A program made the position numbers and the translations under genes. Source: JAFGCN01 sp964547015 (GTDB lineage: Archaea > Aenigmatarchaeota > Aenigmatarchaeia > QMZS01). Taken from it: a stretch of DNA of 27,638 nt. Each line of letters opens with the position of its first letter. Positions within the stretch are counted from its first letter, which is position 1. Location of the stretch: the NCBI GenBank assembly GCA_964547015.1, contig CAZJKT010000014.1:1-27638 (forward strand). Direction: 5' to 3'. The notes beneath the pieces were generated by a model that was not told the origin of the DNA, searched no databases, and saw only the letters and a program-made list of their open reading frames with translations. Below, piece by piece: positions 15,313-21,818 of this stretch.

Positions 15313-15690
15313 ATGCCTTCTGCCGAGAGCATTTTTGGAAAACTCCTGCGCCTTTTTGCGGTCCTTATTATGGTCTTCCCGCTGGTTTTTCTCTTGATTG
15401 GGGTTGGTTTGGGGTTTTTTATGGGGCCGGTTAGCATTATTGCGGCTTTTATAGGGTTTATTATATTTCTCTTTTTATGTTCTATTCTGGGGGCAAAATT
15501 GTATTCTTTTGGGCTTGAGATTGAGCTTAAGGCAAATGGAATGAGAGGTTCGGCAGAATTAAGAAAAGAGCTTGAGCCTCTTTTAGGGGATAGGCCCGAA
15601 AGCCTTAAAGGTGTGGAAGTTCCGGAAAGTTTGGCAAGAGTGGATATTCCAATAAGCGCCCCTAAAAAGAAAAAAGAGGTAGAATCCTAA
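15313..15690 (+). CDS. small two-helix membrane protein, 125 aa
   Basis: I do not recognise the family. The first about 18 residues are amphipathic, followed by two membrane segments (about 15-36 and 42-62). A charged C-terminal region (about 70-125) contains LRKELEPLLGDRPESLKGVEVPESL and ends in a Lys/Glu cluster. The C-terminal half is likely cytoplasmic (inferred from charge). It stands alone after the thermosome terminator. Confidence 0.65.
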   Translation: MPSAESIFGKLLRLFAVLIMVFPLVFLLIGVGLGFFMGPVSIIAAFIGFIIFLFLCSILGAKLYSFGLEIELKANGMRGSAELRKELEPLLGDRPESLKGVEVPESLARVDIPISAPKKKKEVES

Positions 15691-15758
15691 ATTGCCCGCT
15701 TTGATTATAGCCTGCAGGCAAGGGTAAACTATATTTTAGAAAAAAAATTTGTCGGGCG

Positions 15759-15965
15759 CTAATTTAGTTGAGTATTATAGTTAGTTGGGTAGCCCCCCTT
15801 TAGCTCCTCTCTTTTTGATCCACTAAGCCCGTAAACAGGGTGTTCTCGGTGGGGTTCTTCGCCTATGGGAAACAGCCCTTCATATCTTCTTGCGGAAATG
15901 GGTCTGATAACCTCAATAGGTTTGATACCGCCCGATATTTCTCCAAAGCCAACATGTGAACTCAT
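15759..15965 (-). CDS. possible small protein, 68 aa
   Basis: A 68-codon frame (MSSHVGFGEISGGIKPIEVI) with an A/T box, TTAATATG on the minus strand (15992-15985), ending 19 nt before the ATG, the spacing found at other leaderless genes. The product is Gly/Arg/Pro-rich with no membrane segment (PISARRYEGLFPIGEEPHRE). It has no recognisable family. It could be a genuine micro-protein or a chance frame; the promoter spacing is the main support. Confidence 0.4.
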   Translation of the reverse strand: MSSHVGFGEISGGIKPIEVIRPISARRYEGLFPIGEEPHREHPVYGLSGSKREELKGGYPTNYNTQLN

Positions 15966-16045
15966 ATTAGTCTTTAAGGATAATGCATATTAACCTTAGT
16001 AATACTGAGTATTATTTAGCGTAACTATTGGATGGTTTCGATAAA

Positions 16046-17560
16046 TTAAGGTTCTTCTTTGCCTTTAGAATCCCCCAAAAATCCGGATAAATCTCGCTCA
16101 CTACTCTCAGCCATGAGGGCTCGCCCCATTTTTTTCTCCTTGTGATAAGCTGTCCAGTAATAAGCTTCGTCCCGCGTTCCCTTTGCCACAAGAACATAAA
16201 GCCTTCCTTGGGTAAGGCGGGCAACCCTGCCTCTCCTTTGGATATTCCGGATTTCTGATGGTACGGGCTCATAAAAAATTGCTGTGCCCACACCTTTAAT
16301 GTCAAGTCCCTCCTCCCCGATTGAGGTGCATAAAAGAACATTGTAAAACCCGTCTTCAAAATCGCGAATTACCCTTACCTGCTCTTTTTGGGAAAGCCCT
16401 GACTTTTGCCCGATTAAGACAACAGGCCTTATCCCCTCTACTTTTCCGAGTTTCTTGAAAATCTCGTTTGCTGTCGCCCGATATTGAGTAAAAATTATTA
16501 TTTTACCTTCCGCCTCTTTTTTTGCGATTTCTGCGAGCCTCTCCATTTTGGGATGCTCTCCAAGTTTTTTCACTTTCCCATCAAAAGCAATAAAATGCGG
16601 GTTTGAGAGAATATTTAGGGAGGCCTTGGTTTTTTCGCCCCTTAATTTTTTGATGTATTCCATGGCCTGAAAAGCCCCTTGAGTCTCTAAAAGCTCAAGG
16701 CAGTAGTCGAGCTTTATTAGTTCGGCGATTTTTGAGACTGCAAGAAACATGCTTTTGTTTTTGGTTTCCCTTGCCTTTTTCATGTAGAAATTCTGGAAGT
16801 CGAGTAGCATCTTTTTTGAGAACTTTGAGGTTGGAACTGCCCCAAGCTTGAATAAAAGTTCAGACCTGGTCTTAATAATGTTTTCTAAAAGCGCCTTTGC
16901 TGAAATATAGTCGGGAGGAAGGCTTATTTCGATTGTGTTAATCTCCCTGCTCTTTACATATTGGCTGACATCGGTGTCTTTTTCTGAGCGAAACTCAACC
17001 TTTTCAATAAAGAGGTTTTTTCTTATCTCTTCGACCCTTGCAGCTCTTCCTCCCGGGGATGCGGTAAGCGCTGTTATTAAGGGGTTTTTTGCCTGCCTCA
17101 TATAGGACTCGGCAATGAAAGTGTAGGCGTAGTTTCCAACTGACCTGTGGGCCTCATCTACAACAAGAAGGATAAAGCTGTCAAATTTGAGAATCTGGCT
17201 TTTGGCATCGTTTTCAATGGTCTGGGGCGTTGCAAAAATCACCTGCGCCTTTTTGTAGAGCTTTGCGCGGCTTTCGGGCTTTGTTGCCCCGGTTATAATT
17301 TCCATGTCGCATATTTCGGAGAGCTTCTCAAAGCTTTTTTTGTGCTGCTCTACAAGGGGCTTTGTGGGTGCCATGAAGAGAATTTTGCCCTCGTTCTTGT
17401 TGAGGCGCTCAGCGGCAATAAGGAGGGCAATATTAGTCTTTCCCATCCCTGTGGGAATCACAATCAGCGTGTTTTGGCCAAGCGCGCTTTTTGAAATCTC
17501 AATCTGGTAATCCCTCACCTGAAGCGCATTTTTCTTAATGAGGGGGTGCTCTACGAACAT
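16046..17560 (-). CDS. Hef/FANCM-type superfamily 2 helicase, nuclease domain absent
   Basis: A 504-residue helicase that should act on forked or branched DNA. Motif I is PTGMGKT (36-42), motif Ia APTKPLVEQH, motif II DEAH (135-138), motif III TASPGG (166-171). Then comes the long helical insertion typical of Hef/FANCM (about 215-330). The second RecA domain has IIIFTQYR, SIGEEGLDIKGVG and QRRGRVAR. Archaeal Hef in Euryarchaeota continues into an XPF-like nuclease and HhH domains. This protein stops about 60 residues after motif VI with a polar tail, and no nuclease frame follows. A separate nuclease gene elsewhere is possible. Confidence 0.9.
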   Translation of the reverse strand: MFVEHPLIKKNALQVRDYQIEISKSALGQNTLIVIPTGMGKTNIALLIAAERLNKNEGKILFMAPTKPLVEQHKKSFEKLSEICDMEIITGATKPESRAKLYKKAQVIFATPQTIENDAKSQILKFDSFILLVVDEAHRSVGNYAYTFIAESYMRQAKNPLITALTASPGGRAARVEEIRKNLFIEKVEFRSEKDTDVSQYVKSREINTIEISLPPDYISAKALLENIIKTRSELLFKLGAVPTSKFSKKMLLDFQNFYMKKARETKNKSMFLAVSKIAELIKLDYCLELLETQGAFQAMEYIKKLRGEKTKASLNILSNPHFIAFDGKVKKLGEHPKMERLAEIAKKEAEGKIIIFTQYRATANEIFKKLGKVEGIRPVVLIGQKSGLSQKEQVRVIRDFEDGFYNVLLCTSIGEEGLDIKGVGTAIFYEPVPSEIRNIQRRGRVARLTQGRLYVLVAKGTRDEAYYWTAYHKEKKMGRALMAESSERDLSGFLGDSKGKEEP

Positions 17561-17637
17561 AACTTATAATAAATTCAAACAAAGGCGGCCTTTTCTGCTT
17601 TGGCTGTGGATTTTTGCTCTTTAGGGCTGATGGATTA

Positions 17638-18015
17638 TTAGCACTGGCAGTAGGCTTTTGCCTGGCTGACGGCATTTCCTATTTTTTGCTCCAAGGGTGA
17701 ACTGTCACCTTCATCCGGCGCAACCATTTTCCTGAGGTTTGGGTATTTTCTTGACGCGGCGCAGCTGCCTAAAGGGTCAAACATGTTAGTATTGCAATTG
17801 GAAGTATTTAAACTGCCTGTGGTTGGGTCCAATATATACAGCGTCGAGGCGCATTGGTACCTGTGCCATTCTATGCACTCGTTTCTTAACTTTGATTCGT
17901 CTATTGCTTCATCTGGCTGGACTTTGAGCATAAGGTAGGTTGCCAGGGCAAGCACAAGAACGCACGCAACAAGAACAACTGCGGTTTCAATTGTGAGCGA
18001 GCCTTTATTTTTCAT
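17638..18015 (-). CDS. pilin-like secreted protein with class III signal peptide
   Basis: A 125-residue precursor begins MKNKGSLTIETAVVLVACVL. The pattern Lys-Gly followed by five residues ending in Glu (SLTIE) before a 20-residue hydrophobic helix is the archaeal prepilin-peptidase (PibD/FlaK) site, with cleavage after Gly5. The mature N-terminal helix would assemble into a type IV pilus-like filament. The ectodomain has several cysteines (CIEWHRYQC; CNTN; GSC; AYCQC), suggesting disulfides. It is divergent from another pilin-like gene 26 bp away. The particular pilus is not identifiable. Confidence 0.72.
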   Translation of the reverse strand: MKNKGSLTIETAVVLVACVLVLALATYLMLKVQPDEAIDESKLRNECIEWHRYQCASTLYILDPTTGSLNTSNCNTNMFDPLGSCAASRKYPNLRKMVAPDEGDSSPLEQKIGNAVSQAKAYCQC

Positions 18016-18041
18016 AACTATCTTTACAAATATACTATATT
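18016..18041. promoter_or_regulatory. 26-bp bidirectional promoter between two pilin-like genes
   Basis: The start codons of the two divergent genes are only 26 bp apart. The A/T-rich core, TTTACAAATATACTATATT, reads as a TATA-like element in both directions: TTTACAAA for the plus gene and TATATTTG for the minus gene, each about 12-20 nt before its ATG. Both transcripts must be essentially leaderless, and the two preinitiation complexes would overlap. Confidence 0.55.
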
Positions 18042-18389
18042 ATGAAGAAAGGAATTGAGCTTCCTGTTAACACAACAATTGTTATTGCCTTAGGGTTTAT
18101 AGTTCTGGTTGTGCTTGCGGTTTTTCTTATAAGGATATTTAGCCAAAGCGACCTTTCCCCCGAGAACGCAATAAATATGGGCTGCCGCGATTACGCGCTT
18201 AACCCGGCCGACCCGGAAAATCCCTCTGAAATATCAGAAAAGCTTACTTCAATAATTTTGGGCGACCTTACTGGGGACGGCTTGCCAAACAACCTTCTTG
18301 ATGCCTGCAGGATTTACTCAAAGAATCCATCACTTACGCCTCAGGGATGCATTGATATCTGCAAGAGCCGATTTCCTGGAATCCCTTAA
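18042..18389 (+). CDS. pilin-like secreted protein with class III signal peptide
   Basis: A 115-residue precursor begins MKKGIELPVNTTIVIALGFI. Cleavage after Gly4 would expose IELPVN before a hydrophobic helix (about 10-32), a pattern I associate with pilin-like proteins of small-genome archaea. The ectodomain has four cysteines (GCRDY; DACRIY; GCIDICKS), which could form two disulfides. It pairs with the divergent pilin-like gene, so the two may be subunits of one filament (inference). Confidence 0.7.
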   Translation: MKKGIELPVNTTIVIALGFIVLVVLAVFLIRIFSQSDLSPENAINMGCRDYALNPADPENPSEISEKLTSIILGDLTGDGLPNNLLDACRIYSKNPSLTPQGCIDICKSRFPGIP

Positions 18390-18412
18390 GAAGGTTAATT
18401 TGGAACTAAATT

Positions 18413-18583
18413 ATGCTAAAGCTCCATAAGTGCGATTTGTGCAAGAAGAAATTCAAGCCCACAAAAAACGGCAGGCTCCAGATTATAAAGAAAATCCCTG
18501 ACGGAAAGAAAGAGTCCTGGGTCTGCCCGGACTGCGCCCCCCTTGTGAGGGATAAATTAAAAGAGCTTGATTTGAAAATATAG
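18413..18583 (+). CDS. small zinc-ribbon protein, 56 aa
   Basis: A 57-codon frame encodes a basic protein with two CxxC knuckles: Cys7/Cys10 in HKCDLCKKKF and Cys38/Cys41 in WVCPDCAPL. The spacing is right for one zinc ribbon. It ends in a charged helix (RDKLKELDLKI). Such mini zinc ribbons often bind nucleic acid or ribosomes, but the function is not known here. It begins 23 nt after the pilin-like gene stop. A CTTAAG element ends 22 nt before the ATG. Confidence 0.65.
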   Translation: MLKLHKCDLCKKKFKPTKNGRLQIIKKIPDGKKESWVCPDCAPLVRDKLKELDLKI

Positions 18584-18719
18584 CTTGTATTCCATTTCTT
18601 TGAAAAAGAGATGTTCTGAGGTTCTGGGTTTCTGAGGATAACTCAAAAGATATTAGATTCTTCAAAAGCTTCATTTGCCCGATAAAAGCCTTTGATTTAA
18701 TTTCCCGGTTTTCATTTAT

Positions 18720-18872
18720 GCCCTAGTAGCTCAGCCGGTAGAAGACTTCCTTCAATTGCAGAGCAATTGGAGGCGCCGCCCGAATGGCGAGCGTTCTTTT
18801 CAAAAGAAAATTTCGGCAAAGAGCGTCGGTTTCGTAAACCGAAGGCCGGGGGTTCGATCCCCTCCTAGGGCT
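18720..18872 (+). tRNA. tRNA-Thr(CGU) with an 80-nt intron in the D-loop
   Basis: GCCCTAG (18720-18726) pairs with CTAGGGC (18865-18871), discriminator T18872. Removing 18740-18819 gives a 73-nt tRNA: D-arm GCTC/GAGC with loop AGCCGGTA, anticodon stem TCGGT/ACCGA, loop TTCGTAA (anticodon CGT, threonine), T-stem GGGGG/CCCTC and loop TTCGATC. No intron is present at 37/38. CCA is not encoded. The tRNA call is independent of the exact intron edges, which can slide by 1-2 nt. Confidence 0.92.
18740..18819 (+). other. tRNA-Thr D-loop intron (80 nt)
   Basis: BHB fit: outer helix is the D-stem GCTC:GAGC, central helix GCCG (18734-18737) with CGGC (18814-18817), bulges GTA and AAA, short inner helix GAA:TTT. 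Cutting GT|A and AA|A restores the D-loop. The intron folds into three hairpins, the best being CCTTCAATTGC with GCAATTGGAGG. Confidence 0.82.
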
Positions 18873-18971
18873 AAAGATTAAGTGTTGATATACCTAATAT
18901 TTTACTGTAAATAGTAGCTAAACAATTATTGGTTATATAATGAGCATATATACCCAAAATCAGGATAAATT

Positions 18972-19238
18972 ATGGCCGTTACAAATATAATTAAGTTTAG
19001 GGTGGTAGGTGAGCCTCATGGAAAGGCCCATACCGGATTCCAAAAGAAAGGCTCTCAAACTGCAAAATCCTTATGCCGCGGGGTTGAATTAAGGATTGCC
19101 GAAGTTGTCCTTGACTGCAGCGAGCATGATGAATGTTCAATTTGCCTTATGAAGCGCCAGAATATAACCGGGGAATTCGGCTCAGTTAAGGCTTGGGCAG
19201 AAAGGCAGGGGATGGAGATAGGGGATAATTTGGCTTAA
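18972..19238 (+). CDS. hypothetical protein, 88 aa
   Basis: I do not recognise this protein. It is small and soluble, with a cysteine cluster in the middle (LDCSEHDECSICL, about residues 48-60) that could bind a metal. The N-terminal 45 residues are basic (EPHGKAHTGFQKKGSQTAKSL). An A/T element (CATATATA) lies about 20 nt before ATG 18972. It follows tRNA-Thr and converges on the nuclease gene. Confidence 0.55.
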   Translation: MAVTNIIKFRVVGEPHGKAHTGFQKKGSQTAKSLCRGVELRIAEVVLDCSEHDECSICLMKRQNITGEFGSVKAWAERQGMEIGDNLA

Positions 19239-19275
19239 CTTGCCGCTTGGCTGACAATTTGATTAAAAAACAGGC

Positions 19276-19962
19276 CTAATCTTTTTCTTTGCGGCAGTCT
19301 TCTATCCACTGACAATAAGCGCAGTCTTTCAAAGGCTTTGGAATCTCGCCTTCAAGAGCCAAAACCGCATTTCTGAATATTGCCTCTGCATTTTTAACCG
19401 AAACCTTCATTTTTACAAGGTCGGTGTGAAAAATAACTTCCCCATTTTCATTGACCTTGTCGGGGTGGTAGAAAAGCAAATAAGCATAGCTCTCAGTATC
19501 CCATCCGGACTTCCTAAGGAGGAAATTGTAGATATCAAGCTGGTCTTGGTAATGGTTTGCGGTGTCTTCCTTAAGGGGAAAACCTCTTGTTTTATAGTCA
19601 AGGACTATTAATTTTTCGCCTTTCTGCAGGATATTGTCAACAGCTCCGCGAAAAATATTTCCAAGGCGGTCTTCCCAGGATATGCCTTTGAAGTTGTTTC
19701 TCCAAACATCAAGGAGCTTTTTGTTTTCAAACAGCCGGACTTCTCCGTTCAGGCTTTGGAGTTCCGGTGGAAGCTCGCCTTTTTCCATAAAAGAGTCAAA
19801 GTGGGATTTTAGGATTCGGTCCATTCCCGAAGGCAGGGACGGAAAAATCCCTGAAGGCCTCTTTATGTTTTTGTTGAAGTGAAGCCAAAAACACCTTGGG
19901 CAGTCTCTAAGAAGGGAGAGGGAGGAGGGGGAAAACCGATAGGAAATGGATTTTTGGGCCAT
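19276..19962 (-). CDS. Cas4/RecB-like PD-(D/E)XK nuclease
   Basis: A 228-residue single-domain nuclease. Motif II/III residues are Asp109 (GAVDNIL), Asp122 and Lys124 (VLDYKTRG), and the RecB motif QDQLDIY (Gln141, Tyr145). One cysteine pair lies near the N-terminus (CPRC, 21 and 24), and Cys214, Cys217 and Cys223 near the C-terminus (CAYCQWIEDC). This is the arrangement of the [4Fe-4S] cluster in Cas4 and AddB-type nucleases. No CRISPR array or other cas gene is present in the window, so a DNA repair or end-processing role is more likely than adaptation (inference). It is divergent from the winged-helix gene at 20004. Confidence 0.85.
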   Translation of the reverse strand: MAQKSISYRFSPSSLSLLRDCPRCFWLHFNKNIKRPSGIFPSLPSGMDRILKSHFDSFMEKGELPPELQSLNGEVRLFENKKLLDVWRNNFKGISWEDRLGNIFRGAVDNILQKGEKLIVLDYKTRGFPLKEDTANHYQDQLDIYNFLLRKSGWDTESYAYLLFYHPDKVNENGEVIFHTDLVKMKVSVKNAEAIFRNAVLALEGEIPKPLKDCAYCQWIEDCRKEKD

Positions 19963-20003
19963 AACTTAAGGGATAATTTCTAAAGCCTTATTTGTATTTA
20001 ATT

Positions 20004-20831
20004 ATGCGCCTGATTAGTGCTTTTTGGGTAATCGCCTTATTAGCAGCGCTTGCCTCCCCGGCAAATGCGCAAAGCTATTACGCAGATGTTAAAATAGTTG
20101 TGGATATGGCAGGGGAAACGCAAATTTCCGGAATATCCAACCACCCCGAACTGGCCCCCCGAATAACTCAGCAATACACAAGCAAGCAGGGCGAGTTTTG
20201 GGTCCTAAACATTACCTTGCCCGAAAACTTTTCCGAGTATATTTATGAGATTGAGTTTCCGAAAAACACAGCGATAAATTACCTTAGTGTCCCGAAATCA
20301 TTCCGTATGGAGAGCAACGGAAATATAAGGATAATCGCAACCGGGATGGAACAGCCTTTCTTTATTCTGGCCCAATATTCTTTTGGCCCAAAGCCTTATT
20401 CCCCGTACAGCTTCTCACCTGAAATGCTCCTTATTTTCTTGGGCTCGCTTGGGCTCATTGTTATTGCCCTATATCCCTATATGAAAGACATGCACAGGAA
20501 CGGAACTCATAGTGAGTCCGGCGGAAGCGAAGAGTGGGTTTGCCCCAAAGAAACCCAACCTGAGGCTAAAATAAAAGAAAATATTCAAAAAGAGCCCCCA
20601 AAACCCTTAAAGGCGTATAATCCCGCGCTCTTCACAGAACGCCAAAATAAGATACTTGAAATAATAGCAAGGGAAGGCGGCCATGCTACACAGGCAAAAA
20701 TTCAGAAAGAAACCAATATACCAAAGGCTTCCCTTTCAAGAAACATAGATGCCCTTGTTAGAAGGAAGGTTATCCTAAGAGAAAGGAAGGGTATGACTAT
20801 GGTATTATACTTCCCCCAAAATCAGGCTTAG
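20004..20831 (+). CDS. membrane-anchored winged-helix transcription regulator
   Basis: 275 residues in three parts. A signal peptide (1-23, ending PANAQ) precedes a beta-rich extracytoplasmic domain (about 24-140). One membrane helix follows (about 141-160, LLIFLGSLGLIVIALY), then a linker rich in Glu, Lys and Pro. The C-terminal MarR-like winged helix (about 207-272) reads FTERQNKILEIIAREGG, with recognition helix region IPKASLSRNIDALVRR and a wing RERKGMTMVLYF. This layout suggests an extracellular sensor linked to cytoplasmic DNA binding. ATG 20004 is chosen over TTG 19992. The gene heads a same-strand cluster whose three downstream promoters share TGTTCC sites, making it the candidate regulator (inference). 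Confidence 0.82.
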   Translation: MRLISAFWVIALLAALASPANAQSYYADVKIVVDMAGETQISGISNHPELAPRITQQYTSKQGEFWVLNITLPENFSEYIYEIEFPKNTAINYLSVPKSFRMESNGNIRIIATGMEQPFFILAQYSFGPKPYSPYSFSPEMLLIFLGSLGLIVIALYPYMKDMHRNGTHSESGGSEEWVCPKETQPEAKIKENIQKEPPKPLKAYNPALFTERQNKILEIIAREGGHATQAKIQKETNIPKASLSRNIDALVRRKVILRERKGMTMVLYFPQNQA

Positions 20832-20861
20832 CTGTTTTATTCATTAGAAATTTCTATGCAA

Positions 20862-20922
20862 TTCCACACTTTTCCGCACAGTTTCAGCAGAGGTATATTA
20901 ACTGTTCCATACATCTTGGCTT
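20862..20922 (+). promoter_or_regulatory. promoter P1 with TTCC operator repeats
   Basis: TTCC occurs at 20862 and 20872 (10 bp apart), with a degenerate TTTC at 20882. TATATTAA follows at 20894-20901, then CTGTTCC with TTCC at 20905, exactly 18 bp before ATG 20923. The same arrangement recurs at P2 and P3. Confidence 0.7.
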
Positions 20923-21537
20923 ATGCCCGATTCAGCCCCCCTCTGGAGGGTTGGGTTAGGCAAAAGAACTATGAGAAAAGGAACAACTGTTTTGGGAATA
21001 GCGGCATTGGCAGCGATTTTGGCAGTTGTTGCGGCAGGAATTTCTGTCGCAGCGCAAAACGCCGAAAACGAAGATGGCAGCAGATGGCAGAAGAATAAAA
21101 TGCAGGCGATAGATGACAGCGAGTTTGGCGCATGGAAAGCGGCAATGATTTCCGGGCTTACAGCCGAGAGATTTGCTTCTTTAGCCGAGAAGCGCCAGTC
21201 AAGAGGCATGGGCAAGCTTGAGGCAAGGGAAAAGATGGACACAATTCGCTCAGCAATCGAGAACGGTAACTATGAAGCATGGGTGGCGGCAGTTTCAGAG
21301 GTTGGCGGAAAAGCAGGCCTTGCAGAAATGGTGACTAAGGAGGAATTCTACATTCTCTCTGAGGTGTACAACGCGAAAAAAGAAGGCAACTTTGACAGGG
21401 CAAGAGCCTTGATGGATGAGCATGGGCTCAACATGATTCCGGGCATGGGCCTTGGAATGGGCGACGGCTTTGGAATGAGGGGCGAAAAGAGAGGCCACGG
21501 CTATAAGATGGGCCTGGAAATGGGCCTTTGCGAATAG
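20923..21537 (+). CDS. secreted protein with two AW-repeat units
   Basis: 204 residues. An extended basic N-region (RVGLGKRTMRKG) precedes a hydrophobic signal segment (about 20-44, to SVAAQ). Two related units follow: AIDDSEFGAWKAAMISG (about 63-79) and AIENGNYEAWVAAVSEV (about 107-123), each followed by a helical KEEF/AERF stretch. The C-terminus is Gly/Met-rich (GMGLGMGDGFGMRG). I recall similar AW motifs in secreted proteins of small-genome prokaryotes, without known function. ATG 20923 is chosen because the operator lies exactly 18 bp ahead, as at P2 and P3. ATG 20971 (MRKGTT) would give a shorter signal peptide and remains possible. Confidence 0.7.
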   Translation: MPDSAPLWRVGLGKRTMRKGTTVLGIAALAAILAVVAAGISVAAQNAENEDGSRWQKNKMQAIDDSEFGAWKAAMISGLTAERFASLAEKRQSRGMGKLEAREKMDTIRSAIENGNYEAWVAAVSEVGGKAGLAEMVTKEEFYILSEVYNAKKEGNFDRARALMDEHGLNMIPGMGLGMGDGFGMRGEKRGHGYKMGLEMGLCE

Positions 21538-21540
21538 CAG

Positions 21541-21605
21541 AATCTGCCGGATTTTCTTTTTTTTGATTTTTTAGAATTTTTTAGGTTTTTTAGGGTCTAT
21601 TTTTG
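21541..21605 (+). terminator. T-rich terminator region
   Basis: Successive T-runs (8 T at 21556-21563, then several of 5-6) follow the stop of the secreted protein, typical of archaeal termination. They would separate the secreted protein from the ABC operon. Confidence 0.55.
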
Positions 21606-21663
21606 CGTTGGATTATCTTTTGGTCTCTCTAAATAGGCTAAGATGACAATCAGGTTATTTTAT

Positions 21664-21733
21664 CTAAATACCCCACCCTTCAGGGCGGGGACTTTTATTT
21701 TCCGTAAATACCCCGACCCTTGGGTTGGTTGGG
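21664..21733. repeat. paired G/C hairpins in a direct repeat (possible IS200/IS605-end remnant)
   Basis: TAAATACCCC followed by ACCCTT occurs twice, about 41 bp apart. The first copy folds as CCCCACCCT/AGGGCGGGG (21671-21690), the second as CCGACCC/GGGTTGG (21713-21728). The first hairpin resembles sequences I have seen at the ends of archaeal IS200/IS605 (tnpB) elements. No transposase or tnpB frame is present, so this is at most a remnant. It could also be a transcription-linked hairpin. Confidence 0.4.
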
Positions 21734-21767
21734 ATAAAAGCGGCTGCAATAAGTTATTTTAAGATTG

Positions 21768-21818
21768 TTCCGCTTTGTTCCACCGTCAGAATATATCCTG
21801 TTCCGCCCAATGGAGGGT
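21768..21818 (+). promoter_or_regulatory. promoter P2 of the ABC exporter operon with TGTTCC repeats
   Basis: TTCC at 21768 and 21778 (10 bp apart), TATA element AATATAT at 21790-21796, and TGTTCC with TTCC at 21801, exactly 18 bp before ATG 21819. The three copies read TGTTCCGC, TGTTCCAC and TGTTCCGC. Confidence 0.72.

Noticed and set aside
15694..15756. GCCCGC ... TCGGGCGC inverted segments resembling a tRNA acceptor
   Set aside because: No T-arm, D-arm or anticodon arm can be built between them.
16012..16359. Minus-strand frame overlapping the end of the helicase, considered as a frameshifted nuclease domain
   Set aside because: Its translation is the helicase region read in another frame and contains no ERKxxxD nuclease motif.
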